NCBI GenBank assembly: GCA_047921175.1
Contig: JBLRWQ010000011.1
Coordinates: forward strand, 1 to 57,396
Length of the DNA: 57,396 bases
Source: T1Sed10-7 sp047921175
Lineage (GTDB): Bacteria > Actinomycetota > Nitriliruptoria > Nitriliruptorales > Nitriliruptoraceae
Reading direction: 5' to 3'
Part shown: positions 8,054-15,985 of the stretch, in pieces
How positions within the stretch are numbered: the first letter of the stretch is position 1
Layout of the letters: each line of letters begins with the position of its first letter
The notes under the pieces: generated by a model
What the model saw: the letters and a program-made list of their open reading frames with translations, nothing else
Told to the model about the DNA's origin: nothing
The model's database searches: none
Position numbers and translations under genes: made by a program

Positions 8054-9253
8054 TCAGCGGAGCGCGAGGCCGTTCTCGACGTCGAAGAAGTGCATCTCCT
8101 CGGTCTTGACGCCCACGTCGATGTGCGCGCCCGGCCTCGGCGGGTTGTCCGGATCGAAGCGAGCCGTGAAGGTCTGCCCGCCGGCCTCGGCCTTGCGCTT
8201 GAGGTCCTCGAAGGCCTCGTCGTCGTCGATCGCGGCGCGCATGTCCTCGGTCACGATCGGCGGCGAGTCGGTCTTGAAGTGGACCAGCATCTCCGAGCCG
8301 AGCATCTCGACGATCTCGACCTCGCGGTTCTTCCAGACCATGCCCTCGCCCACCTCGTTCGGCGGGGCGAAGTGCTCGGGCCGGATCCCGATGGCGACGT
8401 CAGCGCCGTCGAGGTCCGCGGCCTTGGGATAGCGGTCGAGCGCCGCGTCCGGGACCTCGAGCTTGGTCTCGCCCCGGTCGAACTCGACGTAGACCTTGCC
8501 GTCCTGCTTCAGCAGCTTGCCCGAGGCGATGTTCATCGACGGGGAGCCGATGAAGCCCGCCACGAACAGGTTGTCGGGGCGGTCGTAGAGGGTCTGGGGC
8601 GAGTCGACCTGCTGGAGGCGACCGGCGCGCAGCACCGCCACCCGGTCACCCATGGTCATGGCTTCGATCTGGTCGTGGGTGACGTACATGGTGGTGACGC
8701 CGAGACGGTTCTGGAGCGCCGCGATCTCCGCGCGCATCGCCACACGCAGCTTCGCGTCGAGGTTCGACAGCGGCTCGTCCATCAGGAAGGCCTGCGGGGA
8801 ACGCACGATGGCGCGACCCATGGCCACCCGCTGCCGCTGCCCACCGGACAGCGCCTTGGGCTTGCGGTGCAGGTACTCGTTGAGGCCGAGGATGTCCGAG
8901 GCCTCCTTGACCCGCTTGTCGATCTCCGCCTTGTCCACCTTGGCGAGCTTGAGCGCGAAGCCCATGTTGTCCGCCACGGACATGTGCGGGTACAGCGCGT
9001 AGGACTGGAACACCATCGCGATGTCCCGCTCCTTCGGCGAGAGATCGTTGACGACCTTCTCCCCGATGTACATCTTGCCGCCCGAGATCTCCTCAAGCCC
9101 GGCGACCATACGCAGTGCGGTGGACTTCCCACACCCCGACGGGCCGACCAGGATGACGAACTCTCCGTCCTCCACCTCCAGGGACAGGTCGAAGATCGCC
9201 TGCGTCCCATCGGGGTAGACCTTCTGGATGTCGTCCATCACGATCTTCGCCAT
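8054..9253 (-). CDS. Sugar importer ATPase of UgpC/MsiK/AglK type
   Basis: ATP-binding subunit of CUT1 sugar importers, 399 residues. Walker A is GPSGCGKS (37-44). The signature LSGGQRQRVAMGRA, Walker B FLMDEPLSNLDA and the switch YVTHDQIEAMT follow, then a C-terminal MalK-type TOBE/regulatory domain ending in the usual HFFDVENGLAL. ATG 9253 has GGAGGGAGAGG just upstream. It has its own promoter with a LacI-type operator. No other sugar ATPase gene occurs in the window, yet a second binding-protein/permease set lies at 33.7-37.0 kb. Sharing, as with MsiK in streptomycetes, is therefore likely. Confidence 0.9.
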   Translation of the reverse strand: MAKIVMDDIQKVYPDGTQAIFDLSLEVEDGEFVILVGPSGCGKSTALRMVAGLEEISGGKMYIGEKVVNDLSPKERDIAMVFQSYALYPHMSVADNMGFALKLAKVDKAEIDKRVKEASDILGLNEYLHRKPKALSGGQRQRVAMGRAIVRSPQAFLMDEPLSNLDAKLRVAMRAEIAALQNRLGVTTMYVTHDQIEAMTMGDRVAVLRAGRLQQVDSPQTLYDRPDNLFVAGFIGSPSMNIASGKLLKQDGKVYVEFDRGETKLEVPDAALDRYPKAADLDGADVAIGIRPEHFAPPNEVGEGMVWKNREVEIVEMLGSEMLVHFKTDSPPIVTEDMRAAIDDDEAFEDLKRKAEAGGQTFTARFDPDNPPRPGAHIDVGVKTEEMHFFDVENGLALR

Positions 9254-9281
9254 GTACCTCTCCCTCCATCTTCAGCCTCCC

Positions 9282-9319
9282 ACTATGGTCGTAGGAGGCC
9301 GCGACTGCAAGCGTTTTCT
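9282..9319 (-). promoter_or_regulatory. Promoter of the ATPase gene with LacI-type operator
   Basis: On the minus strand TTGCAG (complement of 9305-9310) is followed after 17 bases by CATAGT (complement of 9282-9287). The operator TGCAAGCGTTTTCT on the plus strand (9306-9319) fits the LacI-family pattern TGnAAnCGnTTnCA in all but the last base. It covers the -35 box, the position expected for repression. Confidence 0.65.
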
Positions 9320-9333
9320 GTCGGATTCTGAGC

Positions 9334-10386
9334 TTAGTCGCCCGAGGTCGCGAGGTCGTGGGCACCGTCCGCGGGCGGATGTGCGGTGGTGCGGCGCACC
9401 ACCAGTCGTGCTGGGTGGACCACGTGCACAGGGTCACCGGGCTTGTCGCCGCGGCGAAGCCGGTCGAGCAGCAGCTCGGCCACCTTCTCCCCCTGTCCCG
9501 TCACATCCTGTTCGATCGTGGTGAGGCCAACGTAGGCGGCCAGGTCGTGTCCGTCGACACCCAGCACGGAGAGATCCTCCGGAACACGCAGCCCGGCATC
9601 GCGCGCGACCTGCACCGCACCGATCGCCATCTCGTCGGAGCAGGCGAACACCGCGGTCGGTCGTCGGCTGCGCTCGAGGAGGATGTGCATCGCCTCCGCG
9701 CCCCCGTCGGCCGAGAAATGGCCGGGCACCGTCAGCAGGGGATCGGGCGTGATCCCGGCCTCCTCGAGGGCGTCGCGGTACCCGCGGTAGCGCTCCAGCG
9801 GGATCGAGAAGTGGAACGGGTCGTCGTCCAACCCGCCGATGATCGCGATGCGCCGGTGGCCGAGCGCCAGCAGGTGCTCGACCGCGGTCCGGGCGACGGC
9901 GACGTTGTCGACCGCGAGCCCCCAGATCCCCGGCACCAGCGCGCCGAGGGTGACCACGGGCTCACCGGTCTCGACCACCCGGTCCAGCTGCGACACGTCG
10001 AAGGGCACGTCGGCGACGATCAGCCCGTCGACCCGCTTGCGGTAGGGCAGCCGATCGAGGAAGCGGTCGACGTCGCTCGGCGAGGGGATGGCGAACGGCA
10101 GTAGGTCGTAGCCGTGCAGCGTGGCGACCGTCTCGATCCCCGAGTACAGGCGCGAGTAGAACCACTGCCCCAGCATCGGCACGACCAGCCCCAGGGCGAG
10201 CCGACGCCCCCCCGCCAGACGGACCGCGGTCGGGTCGGCGACGTAGTGCAGCCGCTCGGCGGCCACGAGCACCCGGGCACGCGTGGACGGAGCCACGTTC
10301 GGCAGCCCGCGCAGCGCACGCGAGACGGTGGCGACCGAGACCTGTGCCTCGCGTGCCACGTCCTCGATCGTCGCGCTCGCCCGCAC
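9334..10386 (-). CDS. LacI-family transcriptional regulator
   Basis: Sugar-responsive repressor, 350 residues. An N-terminal helix-turn-helix (TIEDVAREAQVSVATVSRAL) and hinge are followed by a periplasmic-binding-protein-like sensor domain (RLALGLVVPML to the end, including ACSDEMAIGAVQVARDAGLRVPEDLSVLGVD with one conserved Asp per motif). The GTG start at 10386 has AGGAG four bases upstream and puts the helix-turn-helix at the normal place. Upstream in-frame sequence is low complexity and is excluded. It probably controls the ATPase gene, itself and the divergent glucosidase gene through the two matching operators. Confidence 0.88.
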   Translation of the reverse strand: MRASATIEDVAREAQVSVATVSRALRGLPNVAPSTRARVLVAAERLHYVADPTAVRLAGGRRLALGLVVPMLGQWFYSRLYSGIETVATLHGYDLLPFAIPSPSDVDRFLDRLPYRKRVDGLIVADVPFDVSQLDRVVETGEPVVTLGALVPGIWGLAVDNVAVARTAVEHLLALGHRRIAIIGGLDDDPFHFSIPLERYRGYRDALEEAGITPDPLLTVPGHFSADGGAEAMHILLERSRRPTAVFACSDEMAIGAVQVARDAGLRVPEDLSVLGVDGHDLAAYVGLTTIEQDVTGQGEKVAELLLDRLRRGDKPGDPVHVVHPARLVVRRTTAHPPADGAHDLATSGD

Positions 10387-10486
10387 GCCGCTCCTGCCCG
10401 CCGCGCCTACCGTGCCCGGTCCACCGGCCCGGCGACCGCCACGCCCACCACCGCGCGGCTCGGCACCGTCGCCGATCGTGGCTTCT

Positions 10487-10525
10487 ACCCTAGGTACGGT
10501 GGTGCGCCGGCTGCAACCGCTTCCA
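10487..10525. promoter_or_regulatory. Divergent lacI/GH13 control region with operator
   Basis: The operator TGCAACCGCTTCCA (10512-10525) matches TGnAAnCGnTTnCA exactly. On the minus strand it overlaps TTGCAG (complement of 10511-10516), which is 18 bases from TAGGGT (complement of 10487-10492). This is the same layout as the ATPase promoter, so lacI is probably autoregulated. On the plus strand TACGGT (10495-10500) could be the -10 for the glucosidase gene, with the operator just past the start point. Confidence 0.6.
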
Positions 10526-10554
10526 GCCATCCCAGACCCGCTCCAGGACCCCGG

Positions 10555-12225
10555 ATGCCCCGCGTTCCCGCCCCCCCGAGTCACCCCCATCGGCCCGCCT
10601 GGTGGCAGGGCGCCGTCGGCTACGAGGTCTACGTCCGCTCCTTCGCCGACCACGACGGCGACGGCATCGGGGACCTGCCGGGGCTGCGCGCCCGGCTGCC
10701 GTACCTCGCCGACCTCGGCGTCGACGTCGTCTGGCTCACCCCGATCACCCCGTCCCCGCAGCGTGACCACGGCTACGACGTCGCGGACTACCTCGGTGTC
10801 GAACCCGACTACGGGACCCTCGACGACCTCATCGGCCTGCTCGACGACGCCCACGAGCTGGGGCTGAAGGTGCTGCTCGACCTGGTCCCCAACCACACCT
10901 CGGACCAGCACCCCTGGTTCCTCGACAGCCGCTCCAGCCGCGACGCCGAACATCGCGACTTCTACGTCTGGCGCGACCCGGCGCCGGACGGTGGCCCACC
11001 CAACAACTGGGTCAGCCACTTCGGCGGGCCGGCCTGGACGCTGGATGCGACCACCGGCCAGTACTACATGCACCTGTTCCTGCCCGAGCAGCCCGACCTG
11101 AACTGGGCCGAGCCACGGGTGCGTGACGCCTTCGAGGACATCCTCACGACCTGGTTCGAGCGCGGGGTCGACGGGGTCCGCATCGACGTGGCCCACTCGC
11201 TGGTGGAGGACCCGCACTTCCGTGACAACCCGGAGCTCGAGGCGGCACCGGAGGGCGACACGGACGCGGTGTTCGACCGCTTCGCGCACATCCACGATCT
11301 CGACCAGCCGGGCGTCGTCGACATCTACCGGGACTGGCGGCGTCTGGCCGACGCCTACGACGCGGTGCTGCTCGGCGAGGTCTACGTGCTGGATGCCGCC
11401 AAGCTCGAGCGCTACGTGGCGGACGACGCGCTGCACAGCGCCTTCGCCTTCGACACGATCCGCGTCACCTGGGACGCCGACGACCTCCGGTCGCGTCTCG
11501 CCCCCTACCTGGAGGCCTGCGGCGACCGGCTGTCGTGGCCGCTGTCCAGCCACGACGACCCGCACGCGGCGACCCGCTTCGGCGGCGGCGAGGTGGGCGC
11601 GCGCCGGGCGCTGGCGTTCCTCACCCTGCTGTGCGCGCTGCCCGGGGTGCCGTTCCTCTTCCAGGGCGACGAGCTCGGCCTCGACGACGGCGAGCTCCCG
11701 CCGGAGGTGCGCCAGGACCCGATCGCGTCGCGGATCCCGGGCGCGGTCGGACGGGACCCCCAGCGCACCCCGATGCTGTGGGAGGAGGGCCCGAACCTCG
11801 GCTTCACGTCGGGCACCCCGTGGCTGCCTTTGGGCGCCAACCGCCGCGCCGAGCAGACCGTGGCCGCCCAGCTCGGCGACCCCCGCTCGCCGCTGGAGCG
11901 CACGCGCCGGCTGCTGGAGGTCCGCCGCGGGCTGCCCGCGTTGACCGGCGACGGGCCGCTGGAGTGGGTCACCGAGGACGGCCCGGTCGTGGCGGTCACC
12001 CGCGACGACGCCGTGCTGGTCGCCCTGCACCTCGGGGACGGCGAGGGCGACGCCGAGCTCGTGCTACCCGAGGACGCCCGGCTGGTCTACGCCACCGACG
12101 ACACCACCCGGCTGCTCGACGGCACGCTCACCCTGCCGGAGGACGCGGCGGCGATCGTGGTGTTGGATGCCTCGGACGAGGCGCTGGCCCACGCCGACGC
12201 GCCCGACGAGGAGGAGCCGTCATGA
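10555..12225 (+). CDS. GH13 alpha-glucosidase/sucrase-type glycosidase
   Basis: Cytoplasmic retaining glycosidase, 556 residues, that would hydrolyse the imported alpha-glucoside. Visible GH13 elements are YEVYVRSFADHDGDGIGD (23-40, with the Asp-rich metal loop), DLVPNHTS (109-116), the nucleophile Asp211 in GVRIDVAH, acid/base Glu275 in LLGEVYVLD, and SSHDDPHAATRFG (331-343) holding the third Asp. That last motif normally starts with NHD, so Ser-His-Asp is a mild variant. ATG 10555 was chosen because the fold begins at residue 16. It overlaps the kinase gene by ATGA. Confidence 0.88.
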   Translation: MPRVPAPPSHPHRPAWWQGAVGYEVYVRSFADHDGDGIGDLPGLRARLPYLADLGVDVVWLTPITPSPQRDHGYDVADYLGVEPDYGTLDDLIGLLDDAHELGLKVLLDLVPNHTSDQHPWFLDSRSSRDAEHRDFYVWRDPAPDGGPPNNWVSHFGGPAWTLDATTGQYYMHLFLPEQPDLNWAEPRVRDAFEDILTTWFERGVDGVRIDVAHSLVEDPHFRDNPELEAAPEGDTDAVFDRFAHIHDLDQPGVVDIYRDWRRLADAYDAVLLGEVYVLDAAKLERYVADDALHSAFAFDTIRVTWDADDLRSRLAPYLEACGDRLSWPLSSHDDPHAATRFGGGEVGARRALAFLTLLCALPGVPFLFQGDELGLDDGELPPEVRQDPIASRIPGAVGRDPQRTPMLWEEGPNLGFTSGTPWLPLGANRRAEQTVAAQLGDPRSPLERTRRLLEVRRGLPALTGDGPLEWVTEDGPVVAVTRDDAVLVALHLGDGEGDAELVLPEDARLVYATDDTTRLLDGTLTLPEDAAAIVVLDASDEALAHADAPDEEEPS

Positions 12226-13151
12226 TCGTGGTCGCCGGCGAGGCCCTGATCGACCTCGCGCCGCGGGACGAGCTGCTGCTGCCGCTGGCCGGCGGGTCGC
12301 CCTACAACGTGGCGGTCGGGCTCGGCCGGCTCGGGCGTGCCACCCGTTACCTGGGCGGGCTGTCGAGGGACGCCTTCGGGCAGCGCATGGCCGACCGGCT
12401 GGCCGCCGACGACGTCGACCTGTCGCTGGCACCGAGGTTCGACGAGCCGTCCACGCTGGCGGTCGTCCACCTCGATGCGGAGGGCCGCGCCTCCTACGGC
12501 TTCTACCTCGACGGCACCGCCGCCGCGCTGCTGGACGCCGACCACCTGCCGGCGCTCCCCGAGGGCGCGAGCCTGCACGTCTCGCTCGGCGCGATCGGCT
12601 TCGCACACGCCCCCACCGGCCGGGCCCTGGCGGCGCTGCTGGCGCGCGAGGCCGGGCAGCGGCTGACGAGCCTCGACCCGAACATCCGGCCACTGGCGTT
12701 CGAGCAGGCCGGCGGCGTGGGGCCGTACGCCGAGCAGGTCGCCGAGGTGGTCGGCTCGCTCGACCTGGTCAAGGTCAGCGACGAGGACCTGGAGCTGCTG
12801 CATCCGGGCACCAGCTGGCCCGAGGCGGCGGCCACCTGGGCCGCCTCCGGGCCCGCGGTCGTGGTGGTGACCCGCGGCCCCGACGGCGCGGTGGCGCTGA
12901 CCGCCGACGGCCGGGAGGTGACGGTGCCCGGCGAGCACGTCGAGGTGGTGGACACCGTCGGCGCCGGCGACGCCTTCACCGCGGGGCTGCTGGCCTGGCT
13001 CGACCGCGCGGGCGTGACCGACCGGGCGGGGCTGGCGACGCTGGACGATGCGGCGCTCGAGGCGGCACTCGTCTACGCCCGCCGGGTGGCCGCCATCACC
13101 TGCACCCGGGCCGGTTCCGACCCGCCCCGCGCCGACGAGGTGGACGGCTGA
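12222..13151 (+). CDS. PfkB-family sugar kinase, probable fructokinase
   Basis: Ribokinase/PfkB-fold kinase of 309 residues. It starts GEALIDLAP, has the substrate-side GGSPYNVAVGLGRLG motif (about 24-38) and the catalytic anion hole DTVGAGDAFTAGLL near 245-258, with the base Asp in GAGDAF. It is translationally coupled to the upstream glucosidase. Glucosidase plus fructokinase is the expected pair for sucrose or a related fructosyl-glucoside, so phosphorylation of fructose is likely but not proven. Other PfkB substrates remain possible. Confidence 0.82.
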   Translation: MIVVAGEALIDLAPRDELLLPLAGGSPYNVAVGLGRLGRATRYLGGLSRDAFGQRMADRLAADDVDLSLAPRFDEPSTLAVVHLDAEGRASYGFYLDGTAAALLDADHLPALPEGASLHVSLGAIGFAHAPTGRALAALLAREAGQRLTSLDPNIRPLAFEQAGGVGPYAEQVAEVVGSLDLVKVSDEDLELLHPGTSWPEAAATWAASGPAVVVVTRGPDGAVALTADGREVTVPGEHVEVVDTVGAGDAFTAGLLAWLDRAGVTDRAGLATLDDAALEAALVYARRVAAITCTRAGSDPPRADEVDG

Positions 13152-13194
13152 CGGGCTCCACCTCGGTGCTGGCGACCGGCCCCGCCCGGTGGCC

Positions 13195-14595
13195 TCAGGC
13201 GTCGCGGATGGCCTCGGACCGCAGCGCCCCCGGGTCCTCGTCGGCGTAGGACCAGTCCAGCTGCTTGAGGTGGTAGCGGTCGTGGTAGCGGACCGCGCCG
13301 GTGTCCTCGTCGATGTCCTCGAGCAGCGGGGTCGGCAGGTCCTGCGGGGTCGGCACGCCGGCATCCACCGTGGCGACCACCTCCTCGACGAAGGCCTGGA
13401 CGGTGGAGCCCACCACCAGCTGGGAGCCGACCGGCAGGTAGCAGCGGTTGGAGTCGGTGACCGTCTGGGACCAGCGCAGCAGCTGCTCCAGGTCGGTCTG
13501 CACCGCCGCCCCCCGCTGGACCTTGGCGAGCAGCTCCGCCATGGCGCTGTTGCCGAGCTTGCACGCGTTGCACTGCCCGCAGGACTCGACCGCGAGGAAG
13601 TTCACCAGGACGCTCAGCACGTCCACGATCGAGCGCGACTCGTCGTAGACGATGAACCCGCCCGAGCCGAGCCCGGTCCCGGCGTCGCGCATCGCGTCGA
13701 AGCACAGCGGCAGGTCGAGCATCGGCTCGGTGATGACCGCGTTGGAGACCCCGCTGTAGACCGCCTTGATGTCGGTCGCGCCCGCGATGTCCTCGATGAG
13801 GGTGCGCAGCGGCGTGCCGAGAGCGACCTCGTAGACGCCGGGGCTCGCGACGTCCCCGACCACGGTGCACACCATCGTGCCGGGTGAGGCGTCCGTCCCG
13901 GCCTGCCGGAACCAGTCGGCACCGTTGGCGAGGATCGCGGGCACGTGGCTGAGCGTCTCGACGTTGTTGACGATGGTCGGGTTGGCCGTCGAGGTGGTGG
14001 CGCCGAGCCCGGCGTCGAAGGGCTTGACGATGCGGGGCAGGGGCAGGTTGCCCTCGAGCACCTCGAGCATCGCCGACTCCTCCCCGAACAGGTAGGCGTC
14101 GGGGCCGAGCACCAGGTCGATGCGGTCGGCTCCGTGCCAGCCGGCGGCGCGGACCTCGCTCAGGGCGAGCGTCAGGCGCTCGACCTCACGCTGGAACTTC
14201 TGCTTGATCCCGATGTGGGCCGAGGTCGCGCCGGTGGTGGCGAGCGCGATGCAGATGCCCTCGAGCAGCGCGTAGGGCTGCGCGCGCAGCAGGGTCCGGT
14301 CCTTGAACGTGCCCGGCTCGCCCTCGGCGGCGTTGACGACCAGCGTGAGCGTGCTGTCGTCGTCGCGGGCGGCAGCGGTCACCCCGCGCCACTTGCGCGC
14401 GGTGGGGAAGCCGGCGCCGCCGCGCCCGCGCAGGCCCGCGGCCTCCAGCACCTCGAGCGTGCCGTCCGGCCCGAGCTCCAGCGCCCGCGCCAGCCCCTGG
14501 CCCCCGCCGGCATCGAGGTGGTCCGCGAGCCGCTCGACCGGCCGGGCCGGCAGGAGGCGGTCCGTGTCGGTCGCTCGGGGGGCGTCACTCGGCAC
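13195..14595 (-). CDS. Stand-alone NuoF-like NADH-binding flavoprotein
   Basis: A 466-residue relative of the NADH/FMN subunit of complex I and of NAD-dependent hydrogenases and formate dehydrogenases. The FMN/NADH loops are GRGGAGFPTARKW (57-69) and NAAEGEPGTFKDR (88-100). A YLFGEESAMLEVLEG motif lies at 169-182, followed by an SLBB-like segment. The 4Fe-4S ligands are Cys339, Cys342, Cys345 (ESCGQCNAC) and Cys385. GTG 14595 has AGGAG nine bases upstream. No NuoE or NuoG partner is adjacent, so the redox partner is unknown. It may be an NADH:ferredoxin- or thioredoxin-type oxidoreductase. Confidence 0.8.
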   Translation of the reverse strand: MPSDAPRATDTDRLLPARPVERLADHLDAGGGQGLARALELGPDGTLEVLEAAGLRGRGGAGFPTARKWRGVTAAARDDDSTLTLVVNAAEGEPGTFKDRTLLRAQPYALLEGICIALATTGATSAHIGIKQKFQREVERLTLALSEVRAAGWHGADRIDLVLGPDAYLFGEESAMLEVLEGNLPLPRIVKPFDAGLGATTSTANPTIVNNVETLSHVPAILANGADWFRQAGTDASPGTMVCTVVGDVASPGVYEVALGTPLRTLIEDIAGATDIKAVYSGVSNAVITEPMLDLPLCFDAMRDAGTGLGSGGFIVYDESRSIVDVLSVLVNFLAVESCGQCNACKLGNSAMAELLAKVQRGAAVQTDLEQLLRWSQTVTDSNRCYLPVGSQLVVGSTVQAFVEEVVATVDAGVPTPQDLPTPLLEDIDEDTGAVRYHDRYHLKQLDWSYADEDPGALRSEAIRDA

Positions 14596-14653
14596 GGCCG
14601 GGGCTCCTGGTCGGGTGGGCGCGGGTGGGGCGGTCCGGGATCGGCCCTGACGA

Positions 14654-15868
14654 TCAGTACGGGTTCGCGCGCTCGGCGAAGGCCGGGTCGAGCCGGTCGG
14701 CCAGCTCGGCCGGGAAGGAGATCGTGGTCGGGTCGCCGTCGGAGACGTACGGCGCGTTCGTGCCGCCGGACTCGATGACCTCGAGCCACCAGGTCGACTC
14801 CAGCTCCGCGTCCGGGTCGACGTTGGAGCGGATGCGGGGGATCGCCAGGGCGTCGAAGCTCGCGCTGAAGGGGGACGGCGACGGGTTCGCCCCGACCAGC
14901 AGCACCCCGACGTGCTCGTAGCTGCCCACGGCTGCGCTGCCCCGCTCCGCCAGGGCACGGTTCGCCGGTGCGACCCCGAGCGGCAGCGACAACGTCACCA
15001 CCTCGGCGTCGGGGACCAGGTCGGTGACCACCGCGACGTTGGTGGCCAGCTCGTCCTGGACGGCCGCGTCGGACAGGCTGGAGAGGTTCGGGTGGGTGTG
15101 GGTGTGGTTGCCGAGCTCCATGCCGTGGCCGTGCAGCACCTCGAGCACCTGCTCGCCGGCGGCGGTGCCGCCGAACAGCGAGCCGGAGATGACGTAGACG
15201 CTCGCGCGCGGCTCGACATCGTCGTAGCCGGCGGCGACCTCGACCAGGATGCCGAGCGAGGTCGCCGGGTCGAGCTCCCCGTCGGCGGTGAGCTGCGCCT
15301 GGGAGGAGGTGGAGTCGTCGAAGGTCAGCACGACCGGCTTGGTCCCGGCGGGCACGTCGATCTCCCCACGCGCCAGCTGCGCGACGGTGATGGGCCGGTA
15401 GTCGTTGTCGAACAGCCAGGTCAGCTCGGCCCGGAACTCCTCGGGGGTCATGTCGTAGACGCTGCCCCCGTCCTCGCGCAGCTGGTGGTACATCAGCACC
15501 GGCACGACACCCAGCTCGTTCGCGCCGACCTCGGCGGGGTCGACGGGGGGCCCGGTGGTGGCGGCGTCCGCATCCTCGTCCTCGCCGGCGGCGTCGGTGC
15601 CGTCGGGGTCCTCCGTCGCGGCGTCGTCGGTGGCGTCGTCGTCCTCCACCTCGGCGCTGTCGCCCGGGTCCTCCTCGCCCGTGCCAGCGGGGTCGGCCGG
15701 CTCGTCGGGCTCCTCCGCACCGCCGCAGGCCGCGAGCAGCAGCGCCGCGGCCACGCTCAGTGCGAGCCCCGCCACGGGCCGCGTGCGACGGCCGGACCGG
15801 CGGCGGCCCGGGTGTGCGGCGGCCGCGACGGGCGGTGCGATGCGCGGGGAAGCGGGACGGATGGCCAC
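14654..15868 (-). CDS. Polysaccharide-deacetylase-like lipoprotein
   Basis: Exported lipoprotein, 404 residues. An Arg-rich start precedes a signal helix ending LLLAAC. About 60 residues of Asp/Glu/Ala/Thr-rich linker follow, then a NodB-type deacetylase fold. VPVLMYHQL marks the start, TFDDS corresponds to the metal/catalytic TFDDG motif, and NHTHTHPNL holds the two metal His. It may act on cell-wall or extracellular polysaccharide N-acetyl groups. The start GTG at 15868 has GAGG eight bases upstream. It is divergent from a lipoprotein gene 117 bp away. Confidence 0.82.
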   Translation of the reverse strand: MAIRPASPRIAPPVAAAAHPGRRRSGRRTRPVAGLALSVAAALLLAACGGAEEPDEPADPAGTGEEDPGDSAEVEDDDATDDAATEDPDGTDAAGEDEDADAATTGPPVDPAEVGANELGVVPVLMYHQLREDGGSVYDMTPEEFRAELTWLFDNDYRPITVAQLARGEIDVPAGTKPVVLTFDDSTSSQAQLTADGELDPATSLGILVEVAAGYDDVEPRASVYVISGSLFGGTAAGEQVLEVLHGHGMELGNHTHTHPNLSSLSDAAVQDELATNVAVVTDLVPDAEVVTLSLPLGVAPANRALAERGSAAVGSYEHVGVLLVGANPSPSPFSASFDALAIPRIRSNVDPDAELESTWWLEVIESGGTNAPYVSDGDPTTISFPAELADRLDPAFAERANPY

Positions 15869-15985
15869 GGGCAGGACCTCACAACCGGTCGTGTCGACGG
15901 AGGCCGCACGGTACCTTCCGCGGCCCCGCACGCACCTCGTGTGGTCGGCCCTGCCGGCGGTCCGCCGGCCCCCCGGGGGAGTCCC

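Noticed and set aside
10387..12030. N-terminal extension of LacI (898-codon open frame)
   Set aside because: It runs antisense through the GH13 gene. The helix-turn-helix lies at the normal distance from GTG 10386.
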